Notes: generated by a model not told the origin, from the letters alone. Counted from the first letter of the stretch, positions 36,996 to 46,583 are shown. The stretch is DNA of 64,000 nucleotides from Achromobacter aegrifaciens (GCF_902859735.1 NZ_CADIJY010000011.1:90110-154109), one strand, 5' to 3'. A program made the numbers and translations.

Positions 36996-37768
36996 CTACT
37001 GTCTACTCCTACAAAGGTGAGATTGGCCGAGGGCAGCGCTGCTTGCAGCATCGCCTTGACCTCGGCCAGCTGTTTCCCCGTGGTGGCTTCGTTCTTCAGC
37101 ATCCGGCTCAGCGGGCCGGCCACCACGATGGCAAAGGGTTGTTCGTATGCGCGGAATCCGAGCGAAATGGACATCACGTCCTCGACGTTCTCGCCCACCG
37201 AGCGCTGCCAGCCGCGCGCCATGCCCGCCTCCAGGTCGCGGTCGAAGGCTTCCCGGCTGGTGAGCGTGCTGTCCGTGTAGGCGGCAAAGCCGCTGTAGGC
37301 CTTGAACCACTTCTGCCGTTCTTCCTGCGACAGCACCGATAGCAGCGCCTTGCCGGAGCTGGTGGCGTGCACCGCCTTGAAGCCGCCCGGCTGATGCGAG
37401 AAGCGGATGGTCTGCTTGGACTCGGCGACGATCAGGTACACGACCTTGTCGTCGGCCAGCTTGGCCAGCAAGGCCGTCTCGCCCGTCAGGTCCCGCACCC
37501 GGGCCAGCACCGGCTCGATCACCGCGTTCAGCGGGTCGCTATGGCAGATCAGGGTGGCCACGTGTATCAGTTTCTGGGTCGGGTAATAGCCGTGCTTCTT
37601 GCCGATTTCGTAGAGATAGCCGCGCGCCACCATGGTCTTCAGCAGCCCATGGCAGCTCGACAGCGGAATCCCCATCTGGGCAGCGATCTCGCTGTACAGC
37701 AGGGGCTTCTGCTCCTCGGCAAAGAGGTTCAGCACATCCAGCACTCGGCCAGCAGTTTTCACATCCAT
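36992..37768 (-). CDS. IclR-family transcriptional regulator
   Basis: A 258-residue IclR protein. The N-terminal winged helix has LLYSEIAAQMGIPLSSCHGLLKTMVARGYLYE (about residues 19-50), and the effector domain has GFKAVHATSSGKALLSVLS. It is transcribed away from the cyclase gene and overlaps the Bug gene by four bases. It most likely controls both directions from the 67-base gap at 37769-37835. It is clearly different in sequence from the IclR at 1861, and the operators seen at 7.3 kb do not recur here. Confidence 0.9.
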   Translation of the reverse strand: MDVKTAGRVLDVLNLFAEEQKPLLYSEIAAQMGIPLSSCHGLLKTMVARGYLYEIGKKHGYYPTQKLIHVATLICHSDPLNAVIEPVLARVRDLTGETALLAKLADDKVVYLIVAESKQTIRFSHQPGGFKAVHATSSGKALLSVLSQEERQKWFKAYSGFAAYTDSTLTSREAFDRDLEAGMARGWQRSVGENVEDVMSISLGFRAYEQPFAIVVAGPLSRMLKNEATTGKQLAEVKAMLQAALPSANLTFVGVDSR

Positions 37769-37835
37769 GATGTTAGTATCCTATACGTGATAAATTTATG
37801 TCAAACAGCATTCAATCGACCAGGAGTTGCAACGC

Positions 37836-38885
37836 ATGAGATGGAAGAACCGTCCTGAGGGATCGAACTGGGGAGATTTCGGGCCTGACGACCAGCGAGG
37901 TTGCCTGAATTACATCACCCCCGCGAACGTGCTGAGCGGCATGCGGGAAGTGCGCGAAGGCCTGAGCTTCTGCCTGTCGCTGCCGCTGGATTACCCGGGC
38001 GGCAACGGCGTGAACGTGCGGCGCCATCCGCCCAAGCTGCGGCCCACCGAGAGGGACGGCGACCAGTACCTGAATTTCCCGCTGGGACGCCTGCGTCCCG
38101 GCTGCGTCGACGTGCTCAGCGACGACATCGTCGAAATGAGCTTGCAGTATTCGACGCAATGGGATTCGCTGGCCCACGTGGGCGCGCTGTTCGACGCCAA
38201 TGGCGACGGCCTGCCCGAGCGCGTCTACTACAATGGCTACCGGCCCAACGAGCACGTGGTGGGTCCGGTGGACTACGACGTGGACAATGGCTATGCCAAG
38301 ACCGATCTGGGCCAGGGGCCGGCCTCCAACGCCAAGAAGCTGGACATCACCCAGCTGGCCGAATCGTGCCTGCAGACGCGCGGCGTGATGGTCGATCTGG
38401 CGCGCCACTACGGACGGGAGCAGAAGTCGGTCGGCTATGACGAGCTGATGCGCATCCTGGACGCGGACCGGATCGAGATCGAGCAGGGCGATATCGTGCT
38501 GTTCCATACGGAATTCGGCGACGCCCTGCTGGAAAAGAACCGCGAGCCGGATCCCCATACGCTGCACGAGATCTGCGCCGGCCTGGACGGCAGCGACGAG
38601 AAGCTGCTGCAGTGGATCACCGACTCGAAGGTGGCGGCCATGGCCTCGGACAACCACGCCTTGGAAATCTATCCCACGCAGAAGCCCAATGCCTGCTGCG
38701 CGGCGCTGCCTCTGCACCATCACTGCATTTTCAAGCTGGGCCTGCCGATAGGCGAGATGTGGTACCTGGGGGCGCTGGCGCGCTGGCTGACGGCCAACGG
38801 CCGCAGCCGCTTCCTGCTGACGGCGCCGCCGCTGAACCTGCCTGGCGCCGTGGGTTCGCCCGTGACGCCGGTTGCGACGGTGTAA
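37836..38885 (+). CDS. Cyclase-family (kynurenine formamidase-like) metal hydrolase
   Basis: A 349-residue member of the cyclase superfamily (PF04199). The metal site region reads STQWDSLAHVGALFDANGDG, a longer-type variant of the HxGTHxD motif. GDIVLFHTEFGD and MASDNHALEIYP further on are also typical. Relatives hydrolyse N-formylkynurenine, isatin or related cyclic amides and lactones; the substrate here is unknown. AGGAG lies nine bases before ATG 37836; a TTG at 37827 lies too close to it. It faces an IclR-Bug pair, an arrangement common for small catabolic modules in this family of bacteria. Confidence 0.85.
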   Translation: MRWKNRPEGSNWGDFGPDDQRGCLNYITPANVLSGMREVREGLSFCLSLPLDYPGGNGVNVRRHPPKLRPTERDGDQYLNFPLGRLRPGCVDVLSDDIVEMSLQYSTQWDSLAHVGALFDANGDGLPERVYYNGYRPNEHVVGPVDYDVDNGYAKTDLGQGPASNAKKLDITQLAESCLQTRGVMVDLARHYGREQKSVGYDELMRILDADRIEIEQGDIVLFHTEFGDALLEKNREPDPHTLHEICAGLDGSDEKLLQWITDSKVAAMASDNHALEIYPTQKPNACCAALPLHHHCIFKLGLPIGEMWYLGALARWLTANGRSRFLLTAPPLNLPGAVGSPVTPVATV

Positions 38886-38890
38886 AGCGC

Positions 38891-38920
38891 AGGACCGCGG
38901 CGCCTGGCGCCGCGGGTCCT
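38891..38920. terminator. Candidate hairpin between convergent genes
   Basis: AGGACC and GCGGCG blocks pair with CGCCGC and GGTCCT with one bulge, giving a strong GC stem between the ends of the cyclase and mltB genes. There is no T-run, so it may act only as a barrier. Confidence 0.4.
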
Positions 38921-38927
38921 GGGGGCT

Positions 38928-40082
38928 TCAGCGGCCCACGCGCGCTTCGATCTCGCTTGCCAGATCCGCTACCGAGGTCGCGTAGAAGTAGCTGCGGTTG
39001 TACTTGGTGAGCGCGAAGAAGTTGGGCGTGCCGACGCGATATTGCGCCGTGCCCCGGGCTTCCTCGACCAGGTCGACCACGCCCAGCGGCTGGCTGCCCC
39101 AGCCCGAGGCCGATGCGCCTGGCTGCAGGCGGGCGCCGGCGGCGGTGAGCGTGCCCCAGCTTTGCTTGGGTTCCAGTCCGCCGTCGACGAGCGCGGTGGG
39201 ATCGGCAGGCAGCACCACGGGTGCGAACACCGGCAGGCCGCGCTGCCAGCCGTGCTGCGACAGGAAGCTGCCCACGGACATGATGGCGTCGCGGGTGTTG
39301 TTGCTCAGGTCGATATGGCCGTTGTCGTCGCCGTCCACCGCGTAATGCATGACGCTGGTGGGCATGAACTGGGGCATGCCGATGGCGCCGGCGTACGAGC
39401 CGCGGGTTTCCAGGTCCAGCTTGTCTTTCATGACCAGGGTCAGGAAGTCGGCAAGCTGGCCGCGGAACATGGTGGCGCGTTCGGGCTTGGCGGGGTCCGG
39501 GTAGTCGAAGGCCAGCGTCGTCAGCGCATCCAGCACACGGAAATTGCCCATATTGCGGCCGTACAGCGTTTCCACGCCGATGATCGAGGCAATCACCGGC
39601 GCCGGAACGCCGAAGCGCTGCGCCGCCTGGTTGAGCAGGTCGCGGTTCTCGTTGTAGAACTCCACGCCCCAGCCGATGCGCTTGGGTTCGACGAAGCGCG
39701 AGCGGTAGGTCAGCCAGCTGCGCCAGATCTTCTTGCCCGGGGGCGACGGCGCGATCAGGCGCGCGACGGTGGCGTTGTAGCGCGAACCGGCCAGCGCGGC
39801 GACCATGGGGTCCAGCGGCAGTTGGCGCTCGGTGGCCAGGTTTTCCACGAAAGTGCGGACTTCAGGCCGCAACGTGCCATTGGCGGCCAGCGCGGCGGGG
39901 GCGTCGTCCGCCAGTTCGGATCCAGGTGTCGGCGCGCTGGGTCCGATGCGGATGGGGGCCGGGGTTGATTCGGCGGCCGGCTGGCCGGCGACGGTGTTGG
40001 GTGCAGAGGGGGCGGTGGTGGAGCAGCCCGCCAGCAGGGCGGAGAGCGTTCCGAGTTGCAGTAATCGCCGACAGATGAACAT
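38928..40082 (-). CDS. mltB: Membrane-bound lytic murein transglycosylase B
   Basis: A 384-residue lipoprotein. The lipobox LLAGC places the lipidated Cys at residue 20. The catalytic Glu is E171 in IIGVETLYGRNMG, and AGAIGMPQFMPTSVMHYAVDGD is a signature of this family. It cleaves peptidoglycan glycan strands at the outer membrane with anhydro-muramyl products. AAGGAAG precedes ATG 40082; starts further upstream run into the neighbouring gene. Its start codon is only 10 bases from that of the divergent deacetylase-like gene. Confidence 0.92.
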   Translation of the reverse strand: MFICRRLLQLGTLSALLAGCSTTAPSAPNTVAGQPAAESTPAPIRIGPSAPTPGSELADDAPAALAANGTLRPEVRTFVENLATERQLPLDPMVAALAGSRYNATVARLIAPSPPGKKIWRSWLTYRSRFVEPKRIGWGVEFYNENRDLLNQAAQRFGVPAPVIASIIGVETLYGRNMGNFRVLDALTTLAFDYPDPAKPERATMFRGQLADFLTLVMKDKLDLETRGSYAGAIGMPQFMPTSVMHYAVDGDDNGHIDLSNNTRDAIMSVGSFLSQHGWQRGLPVFAPVVLPADPTALVDGGLEPKQSWGTLTAAGARLQPGASASGWGSQPLGVVDLVEEARGTAQYRVGTPNFFALTKYNRSYFYATSVADLASEIEARVGR

Positions 40083-40092
40083 AATCTTCCTT

Positions 40093-41016
40093 ATGGAGAC
40101 CATGTATCTTACCCACCCGGCATGCCGCCTGCATGAAATGGGCAGTTGGCATCCCGAAAGCCCCCAGAGGCTGGACGCCATTTCAGACCAGTTGCTTGCC
40201 AGCGGCTTGATGCCTTACCTGGACGACCGCCAGGCGCCGCAGGCATCCCGCCATGACATATTGCGGGTGCACACTGTCCAGTATCTGAACAGTTTGCGTG
40301 AACATACGCCGGAGCAAGGGTATTTCCCTATCGATCCGGATACGCTGATGAATCCCCATACCTACGAAGCCGCCCTGTACGCGGCCGGGGCAGGGGTGGC
40401 CGCGGTGGATGCGGTGATGGGCGGAGAGGCCCGCACGGCCTTCTGTGCGGTGAGGCCCCCGGGGCATCACGCCTGCCGTTCCCAGGCCATGGGATTCTGC
40501 TTTCTGAACAACGTCGCTATTGCGGCGCAGCATGCGCTGGACTTCCACGGCCTCTCGCGCGTGGCCATCGTCGATTTCGACGTGCACCACGGCAACGGCA
40601 CCGAAGACATCTTCGCCGGCAACGACCGGGTGCTGATGTGCAGCTTCTTCCAGCATCCGTTCTTTCCCAATAGCGGCGCCGAGAGTCCCGCTTCGAACAT
40701 GCTGAACGTGCCCGTGGCCGCGTACACCGGCGGGGCGGCGGTCAGGACCATCGTCACCGATACCTGGCTGCCGGCGCTGGAAGCGCACCGGCCCGAACTG
40801 ATCCTGGTATCGGCCGGTTTCGACGCGCATCGCGAGGACGACATGGGCCAGATGGGCCTGGTCGAGGCGGATTACGCCTGGATAACAGAACAGCTCGTGG
40901 AGGTGGCCGAGCGCCACTGTCAGGGGCGCATCGTCAGCACGCTGGAAGGCGGTTACAACTTGTCCGCCTTGGGCCGCAGCGTGGTCGCCCATATACGAGC
41001 GCTGGCGAAGCTGTAG
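40093..41016 (+). CDS. Histone-deacetylase-like (acetylpolyamine/acetoin utilisation type) amidohydrolase
   Basis: A 307-residue arginase-fold zinc hydrolase. It has RPPGHHA (catalytic His pair near 125-126), [12 protein letters not shown], the zinc ligands in [15 protein letters not shown] and [13 protein letters not shown], and GGYN near the end. Bacterial members remove acetyl groups from polyamines or other amides; the substrate is unknown. Starts at 40075, 40093 and 40102 are in frame and none has a good Shine-Dalgarno; 40093 is chosen because it does not overlap mltB. Its promoter must lie inside the mltB coding region. etfB follows after about 70 bases. Confidence 0.88.
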   Translation: METMYLTHPACRLHEMGSWHPESPQRLDAISDQLLASGLMPYLDDRQAPQASRHDILRVHTVQYLNSLREHTPEQGYFPIDPDTLMNPHTYEAALYAAGAGVAAVDAVMGGEARTAFCAVRPPGHHACRSQAMGFCFLNNVAIAAQHALDFHGLSRVAIVDFDVHHGNGTEDIFAGNDRVLMCSFFQHPFFPNSGAESPASNMLNVPVAAYTGGAAVRTIVTDTWLPALEAHRPELILVSAGFDAHREDDMGQMGLVEADYAWITEQLVEVAERHCQGRIVSTLEGGYNLSALGRSVVAHIRALAKL

Positions 41017-41087
41017 AATCGAGAAAAAATTGTGCAATGCGATCCCGGCGCATGCCGGGTAATTATTTTCCATTTGGAGGCAGCGGG

Positions 41088-41837
41088 ATGAAGGTTTTGG
41101 TACCTGTCAAACGCGTCGTTGACTACAACGTCAAGGTGCGCGTCAAGTCTGATCAAACCGGCGTGGATATCGCCAATGTGAAGATGTCCATGAACCCCTT
41201 TGACGAGATCGCCGTCGAGGAAGCGACCCGCCTGAAGGAGAAGGGTGCTGTCGCCGAGGTCGTGGCGGTTTCTTGCGGCGTTGCGCAATGCCAGGAAACG
41301 CTGCGCACGGCCATGGCCATCGGCGCCGACCGCGGCGTGCTGGTCCAGACCGATGCCGAACTCCAGCCGCTGGCCGTGGCCAAGCTGTTGAAGGCGCTGG
41401 TCGACAAGGAACAGCCGCAGCTGGTGATCCTGGGCAAGCAAGCCATCGACGACGATGCAAACCAGACCGGCCAGATGCTGGCCGCGCTGCTGGACTGGCC
41501 GCAAGCCACGTTCGCCAGCAAGGTCGAGCTGGCCGATGGCAAGGTCACGGTCACGCGCGAAGTCGACGGCGGCCTGGAAACGCTGACGTTGAAGCTGCCC
41601 GCCATCGTCACCACCGACCTGCGCCTGAACGAGCCGCGCTACGTCACGCTGCCCAACATCATGAAGGCCAAGAAGAAGCAGCTGGACACCGTCACGCCTG
41701 AAGAGCTGGGTGTGGACGCCGCGCCGCGCCTGAAGACGCTGAAGGTCAGCGAGCCGCCCGCCCGCAAGGCCGGCATCAAGGTGGCCGATGTCGCGGCCCT
41801 GGTGGACAAACTCAAGAACGAAGCGAAGGTGGTCTGA
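41088..41837 (+). CDS. etfB: Electron transfer flavoprotein subunit beta
   Basis: A 249-residue ETF beta subunit with [20 protein letters not shown] at the start, [20 protein letters not shown] and the family stretch [32 protein letters not shown]. It forms the AMP-containing half of the soluble ETF that carries electrons from acyl-CoA dehydrogenases to ETF-quinone oxidoreductase. GGAGG precedes ATG 41088. etfA begins two bases after its stop. Confidence 0.95.
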   Translation: MKVLVPVKRVVDYNVKVRVKSDQTGVDIANVKMSMNPFDEIAVEEATRLKEKGAVAEVVAVSCGVAQCQETLRTAMAIGADRGVLVQTDAELQPLAVAKLLKALVDKEQPQLVILGKQAIDDDANQTGQMLAALLDWPQATFASKVELADGKVTVTREVDGGLETLTLKLPAIVTTDLRLNEPRYVTLPNIMKAKKKQLDTVTPEELGVDAAPRLKTLKVSEPPARKAGIKVADVAALVDKLKNEAKVV

Positions 41838-41839
41838 AC

Positions 41840-42769
41840 ATGACGACGCTGGTTATTGCCGAACACGATAACGCCCAGCTCAAGGGCGCAACCCTGAACG
41901 CCGTCGCCGCCGCCGCCAAGATCGGAGGCGACGTGCACGTGCTGGTCGCCGGCGCCAACGCGCGCGCCGTGGCCGACCAGGCCGCCGCCGCCGCCGGCGT
42001 GGCCAAGGTCCTGCTGGCCGACGCGCCGCAACTGGCCGACGGCCTGGCCGAGAACGTCGCCGCCCAGGTGCTGGCCGTGGCCTCGGGCTACAGCCACATC
42101 CTGTTCCCCGCGACCGCCTCGGGCAAGAACGTGGCACCCCGCGTGGCTGCCAAGCTGGACGTGGCGCAGATCTCCGACATCATCGGCGTGGAATCGGCCG
42201 ACACCTTCCAACGCCCGATCTACGCCGGCAACGCCATTGCCACGGTGCAGTCGGCCGATGCCGTCAAGGTCATCACCGTGCGCACCACCGGCTTTGACGC
42301 CGTGGCCGCGCAGGGCGGTTCGGGTGCGGTGGAAGAAGTCGCCGCCGTGGCCGATTCGGGCCTGTCCACCTTCGTGGGCCGTGAAGTCGCCAAGAGCGAC
42401 CGTCCGGAACTGGCTGGCGCGCGCGTCGTCGTCTCCGGCGGCCGTGGTCTGGGCAGCGCCGAAAACTTCAAGATCCTGGATCCGCTGGCCGACAAGCTGG
42501 GCGCGGCGCTCGGCGCCTCGCGTGCCGCGGTCGACGCCGGCTACGCGCCTAACGACTGGCAAGTCGGTCAGACCGGCAAGATCGTTGCCCCGCAACTGTA
42601 CGTCGCGGTTGGTATCTCGGGCGCCATTCAGCATCTGGCCGGCATGAAGGATTCGAAGGTCATCGTGGCCATCAACAAGGATCCGGAAGCGCCGATCTTC
42701 GGCGTGGCCGATTATGGCCTGGTGGGTGATCTGTTCCAGGTCGTGCCCGAACTGACCGGCGCGCTGTAA
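41840..42769 (+). CDS. etfA: Electron transfer flavoprotein subunit alpha
   Basis: A 309-residue ETF alpha subunit. The C-terminal FAD-binding domain carries [70 protein letters not shown] and [22 protein letters not shown]. It is paired with etfB. With four acyl-CoA dehydrogenase genes in the window, etfBA is the obvious shared electron acceptor. A strong terminator follows. Confidence 0.96.
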   Translation: MTTLVIAEHDNAQLKGATLNAVAAAAKIGGDVHVLVAGANARAVADQAAAAAGVAKVLLADAPQLADGLAENVAAQVLAVASGYSHILFPATASGKNVAPRVAAKLDVAQISDIIGVESADTFQRPIYAGNAIATVQSADAVKVITVRTTGFDAVAAQGGSGAVEEVAAVADSGLSTFVGREVAKSDRPELAGARVVVSGGRGLGSAENFKILDPLADKLGAALGASRAAVDAGYAPNDWQVGQTGKIVAPQLYVAVGISGAIQHLAGMKDSKVIVAINKDPEAPIFGVADYGLVGDLFQVVPELTGAL

Positions 42770-42794
42770 GCCACAACGCGCAGCCGTATCGAAG

Positions 42795-42827
42795 GCCCGC
42801 CAGCTTCGCGCTGGCGGGCTTTTTTAT
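42795..42827 (+). terminator. Rho-independent terminator after etfA
   Basis: GCCCGCCAGC and GCTGGCGGGC form a perfect 10-bp stem with a 5-base loop, followed by a T-rich run. Confidence 0.93.
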
Positions 42828-42849
42828 TATTTTGACGCGAGGACTACAC

Positions 42850-42885
42850 ATCTTGTGATTTCAGTATTCCAAATCTTTTGATTTC
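42850..42885 (+). promoter_or_regulatory. Tandem 13-base repeats upstream of the aspartate/alanine operon
   Basis: ATCTTGTGATTTC (42850-42862) and ATCTTTTGATTTC (42873-42885) match at 12 of 13 bases with a 23-base period, about two helical turns. The second copy covers a weak -35 (TTTTGA, 42876-42881), which is followed by a 16-base spacer and GATAAT (42898-42903). This layout fits an activator at a promoter with a poor -35. Confidence 0.5.
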
Positions 42886-42895
42886 TCGAAAGATT
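42872..42895. promoter_or_regulatory. Inverted repeat over the -35 region
   Basis: AATCTTT (42872-42878) and AAAGATT (42889-42895) form a perfect 7-bp dyad with a 10-base centre. It overlaps the second tandem repeat, so the two readings may describe one protein site. Confidence 0.4.
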
Positions 42896-42966
42896 CTGAT
42901 AATGTGTTCCGCGCGCAGCTAGATTCGCGCAAGTGCTTGGCCTGTACAGAACGAAGGAGATTCGGG

Positions 42967-44658
42967 ATGGAATGGTTCTTTGACACTCTGCGAAAATATC
43001 CGGAACTTGCGATATTCCTTACCCTCGGTCTCGGGTACTGGATAGGCGCCAAGAAACTCTTCGGATTCAATCTGGGAGCCGTGACTGGCACGCTGCTGGT
43101 CGGCGTGCTGGTGGGACAGCTCAATATCACGATCGCTCCCGTCCTCAAGCAGGTCTTCTTCCTGCTCTTCCTCTTCGGTCTGGGTTACGGCGTCGGACCG
43201 CAGTTCTTCCGAGGGATGAAAAGCGACGGCCTTCCGCAGGTCATCTTTGCCGTCATTATTTGCGTGATCTGCCTGTTGGTGACATGGGCGACAGCCGTAG
43301 GCTTCGGCTTCGATGCCGGCACCGGCGCAGGCCTGCTGTCAGGGGCCCAAACCATTTCCGCGGTCATGGGCGTGGCGACGGACACCATCAACGGCTTGGG
43401 CATAGACGCAGCAACCAAAAAGAAATGGATTGACAGCATTCCCGTCGCGTACGCGGTCTGCTACATCTTCGGCACGGTTGGAAGCGCCTGGATCCTGGCA
43501 TCCCTGGGCCCGAAGCTGATGCGCGTGGACATCGTCAAAGAATGCCAGGAATACGAAGCCAAGATGTCGGGGGGCGCCGACTCGATGGAGTTGTCGGGCT
43601 ACCGCAAGTTCATCGCGCGCGCCTACAAGCTGGACCGCGAGGAATTCGCCGGCAAGACGGTGGGAGAGCTGGAGTCCCGCTTCGTCGAGGCCCGGGTGTT
43701 CGTGGAGCGCATCCGGCGCGGCGACCAGATCATCGACAGCGATGCCAAGACGGTGCTGCAGCAAGGCGACGTGCTGGGCGTGACCGGCAGGCATGATGCG
43801 TTGGTTACGCAGGCCGCCGGCATCATCGGCACCGAAGTCGAGGACCGCGACCTGATCAACATGCCCGCCGAGGTCGTCGAAGTCGTCTTGACCAACAAGA
43901 ACATCGCCGGCAAGACCATCAAGGAAATCGCCGACAGCGAAGCGGGCCGCGAACTGGGACGCGGCGTGTTCCTGCGCAAAGTCGTGCGCGGCGGCCACGA
44001 CATGCCGATCAACTGGGGCTTGAAGCTTGACCGCGGCGACCGCCTGTATGTGCTGGGCGCCAAGCGCGACGTAGAACGCGTGGTCGGCCGGCTGGGCTAC
44101 GTGGATCGCGCCACCAGCCAGACCGACATGGTCTTCGTCGGCTTCGGCATTCTGCTGGGCGGCCTGTTCGGCTCTCTGGTGCTGACCGTGGGCGGCGTTC
44201 CCGTCACCTTGTCGACCTCCGGCGGCGCGCTGATTTCCGGCCTGATCTTCGGCTATCTGCGTTCGGTGCATCCGACCTTCGGCCGTGTGCCGGAACCGGT
44301 GCACTGGTTCCTGACATCGGTGGGGCTGACGACGTTCGTCGCGGTCGTGGGTATATCGTCAGGGCCGGGATTCGTGCTGGGCTTCCAGCAATTGGGCGCC
44401 AAGCTCTTCATCGCGGGCATCATCGCCACCAGCGTTCCGATGATCGTGGGCGTATACATTGCGCGGTATGTATTCAAGTTCCATCCCGCCATTGCGTTGG
44501 GAGTCTGCGCCGGAGCCCGGACCACCACCGCGGCCATCGGCCAGATAACTGAAACGGCGAAGAGCCAGGTGCCTGCCCTGGGCTACACGGTTCCTTACGC
44601 CATCGGCAATACCCTGCTCATCATCTGGGGGATTGTCATCGTCATGCTCATGTCCTAG
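42967..44658 (+). CDS. AspT-type aspartate:alanine antiporter (AAE family), first copy
   Basis: A 563-residue membrane protein with two blocks of about five hydrophobic helices (residues 10-190 and 395-563). Between them is a cytoplasmic region holding two TrkA-C-type domains. The duplicated AAE signature appears as FLFGLGYGVGPQFF in the first half. AspT exchanges external aspartate for internal alanine, a charge-moving swap. GAAGGAG stands eight bases before ATG 42967; an earlier in-frame ATG has none. It is followed directly by an aspartate 4-decarboxylase gene, which supports the substrate assignment. Confidence 0.88.
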   Translation: MEWFFDTLRKYPELAIFLTLGLGYWIGAKKLFGFNLGAVTGTLLVGVLVGQLNITIAPVLKQVFFLLFLFGLGYGVGPQFFRGMKSDGLPQVIFAVIICVICLLVTWATAVGFGFDAGTGAGLLSGAQTISAVMGVATDTINGLGIDAATKKKWIDSIPVAYAVCYIFGTVGSAWILASLGPKLMRVDIVKECQEYEAKMSGGADSMELSGYRKFIARAYKLDREEFAGKTVGELESRFVEARVFVERIRRGDQIIDSDAKTVLQQGDVLGVTGRHDALVTQAAGIIGTEVEDRDLINMPAEVVEVVLTNKNIAGKTIKEIADSEAGRELGRGVFLRKVVRGGHDMPINWGLKLDRGDRLYVLGAKRDVERVVGRLGYVDRATSQTDMVFVGFGILLGGLFGSLVLTVGGVPVTLSTSGGALISGLIFGYLRSVHPTFGRVPEPVHWFLTSVGLTTFVAVVGISSGPGFVLGFQQLGAKLFIAGIIATSVPMIVGVYIARYVFKFHPAIALGVCAGARTTTAAIGQITETAKSQVPALGYTVPYAIGNTLLIIWGIVIVMLMS

Positions 44659-44661
44659 CAG

Positions 44662-44697
44662 AACGCCCCGCCAGCCCCGCGCTTGCGGGGCGTTTTG
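44662..44697 (+). terminator. Hairpin with short T-run between the antiporter and decarboxylase genes
   Basis: AACGCCCCGC and GCGGGGCGTT form a 10-bp stem with a 13-base loop, followed by only four T residues. It may terminate partially, letting the two genes be expressed at different levels. Confidence 0.6.
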
Positions 44698-44762
44698 CAA
44701 GCGCGCCGGCGCGGCCGGCGACGCTCAGCGCCTGTCACCATGCAAACCAGGAGTACTGAACA

Positions 44763-46583
44763 ATGGCTTCCACCGCGCCTCTTACCGTCAGCCTGGCTTC
44801 GGCCTTGAAAACCACCCGTTCGCGCCAACGCGACCTGGAGCAGCTTTCTCCGTTTGAACTCAAGGACTACCTGATCACGCTGGCCAAGGACAACCAGCAC
44901 ACCGCCGCGATCACCATGCTGAACGCGGGCCGCGGCAACCCTAACTGGATCGCCACCGAACCGCGCGACGCCTTCTTCCTGATGGGCCAGTTCGCGATGA
45001 AGGAAGCGCGCCGCGTGCGCGACGAGTCCATCCTGGCGGGCATGCCGGCCAAGAAGGGCTGCGCCGACCGGATGCGCAAGTTCCTGGCCAAGCACAAAGG
45101 CATGGACGGCTACGATTTCCTGGTCGGCGTGCTGGAGTACGGCGTCAAGGTCAAGGGCTTCGACCCCGACGCGTGGGTCCATGAACTGACGGACAGCATC
45201 ATCGGCGACAACTATCCCGTGCCGCCGCGCGCGCTGGTCCATCTTGAACAGATCGTGCACGATTACCTGATCAAGGAAATGTGCGACGGCCGTCCGCCCA
45301 AGGGCAAGTTCGACCTGTTCCCGGTCGAAGGCGGCACGGCGGCCATGTGCTACATCTTCGATTCGCTGATGCAGAACGGCCTGCTCAAGCAGGGCGATAC
45401 CATCGCGCTGTTCCTGCCGACCTTCACGCCCTATATCGAGATCTCGCATCTGGAGCGCTTCCAGTTCAAGATCGTGCCGATCAACGCCAGCAGCCTGCGG
45501 GCCGACGGCACCCATGATTGGCACTACCCGGCGTCCGAAATCGCCAAGCTCGAGAATCCCAAGATCAAGCTGGCGGTCACGGTCAACCCCAGCAACCCGC
45601 CGTCGGTGGCGTTCAGCCCGGTCGAGATGAAGCAGATCGTGCGCCTGATCCGCAAGAATCCGGACCTGGTGCTGGTGACGGACGATGTCTATGGCACCTT
45701 CGTGCCGAACTTCCGCTCGCTGATGGCGGAAGTGCCGCACAACACCATCTGCGTGTACTCGTTCTCGAAGAACTTCGGCTGCACGGGATGGCGCCTGGGC
45801 GTGATTGCGACCCATGAAAAGAACACCATGGACCGCCGCATCGCCGAATTGCCTGCATCCTGGAAACAGCGCCTGAACAAGCGCTATGGCGCCATGACGA
45901 TGGAGCCCGAAAAGCTCAAGTTCATCGACCGGCTGGTGGCCGACAGCCGCAACGTCGCGCTGAACCACACCGCGGGCCTGTCCTTGCCGCAGCAGGTGCA
46001 GATGGGATTCTTCGCGCTGTCGCACCTGATGGACCTGAAGGACTCCTACAAGCACCTGACGATGAAGATCGTGCGCGCGCGCCGCGATGCCTTGTGGCGC
46101 GGCCTGGGCATACCCATGCCGCCCGAAGATCCGATGCGCGCCTGGTACTACGTCGAGCTGGATTTCATGGTCTGGGCCAAGATCACGTACGGCGATGCGT
46201 TCTGCAAGTACATGATGGCCAACTACGAGCCGGTCGACTTCCTGTTCCGCCTGGCCGAGAAATCCGGCGTGGTGCTGATGGACGGCGGCGGCTTCGGCGG
46301 TCCGCCATGGTCGATCCGCGTGTCGCTGGCGAACCTGGACGACGGCGACTACGCCAAGATCGGCAAGCATATGGTCGAAGCCGCCACCGAGTACGTCGAG
46401 GCGTGGAAGGCCGGCGAACTGGTGCGTTCGGGCCCGACGGCCGGCAAGGGCCAGACCACGAAGGCGCCCGCGGCCAAGCGCAAGGCGGGCAAGACCGCGG
46501 CAGCCAAGAAAGCGGTCAAGAAGGCAGTGAAGAAGGCCGACACGGCGGCGAAGTCCGCCAAGAAGGCCGTGGCGCGCAAGTAG
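44763..46583 (+). CDS. asdA: Aspartate 4-decarboxylase (bifunctional aspartate aminotransferase) with histone-H1-like tail
   Basis: A 606-residue fold I PLP enzyme. The aminotransferase core carries LNAGRGNPNWI, FPVEGGTAAMCYIFDSL, VTVNPSNPPS, DDVYGTF and the PLP lysine K336 in YSFSKNFGCTGWRLG. This is the aspartate beta-decarboxylase (EC 4.1.1.12) pattern; the known enzyme is about 530 residues and a large oligomer. It converts aspartate to alanine and CO2, consuming a proton. Residues about 561-606 form an added Lys/Ala tail with AAKKAVKKAVKKA repeats, like bacterial histone-H1-like proteins. The frame through the tail is open with normal codon use. AspT-like antiporters flank it on both sides. 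Confidence 0.9.
   Translation: MASTAPLTVSLASALKTTRSRQRDLEQLSPFELKDYLITLAKDNQHTAAITMLNAGRGNPNWIATEPRDAFFLMGQFAMKEARRVRDESILAGMPAKKGCADRMRKFLAKHKGMDGYDFLVGVLEYGVKVKGFDPDAWVHELTDSIIGDNYPVPPRALVHLEQIVHDYLIKEMCDGRPPKGKFDLFPVEGGTAAMCYIFDSLMQNGLLKQGDTIALFLPTFTPYIEISHLERFQFKIVPINASSLRADGTHDWHYPASEIAKLENPKIKLAVTVNPSNPPSVAFSPVEMKQIVRLIRKNPDLVLVTDDVYGTFVPNFRSLMAEVPHNTICVYSFSKNFGCTGWRLGVIATHEKNTMDRRIAELPASWKQRLNKRYGAMTMEPEKLKFIDRLVADSRNVALNHTAGLSLPQQVQMGFFALSHLMDLKDSYKHLTMKIVRARRDALWRGLGIPMPPEDPMRAWYYVELDFMVWAKITYGDAFCKYMMANYEPVDFLFRLAEKSGVVLMDGGGFGGPPWSIRVSLANLDDGDYAKIGKHMVEAATEYVEAWKAGELVRSGPTAGKGQTTKAPAAKRKAGKTAAAKKAVKKAVKKADTAAKSAKKAVARK

Noticed and set aside
37769-37835. An imperfect TATC-N8-GATA palindrome between the IclR and cyclase genes as an operator
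   Set aside because: Only the four outer bases of each arm and two central bases match, so chance is likely. The motif does not resemble the operators at 7.3 kb.
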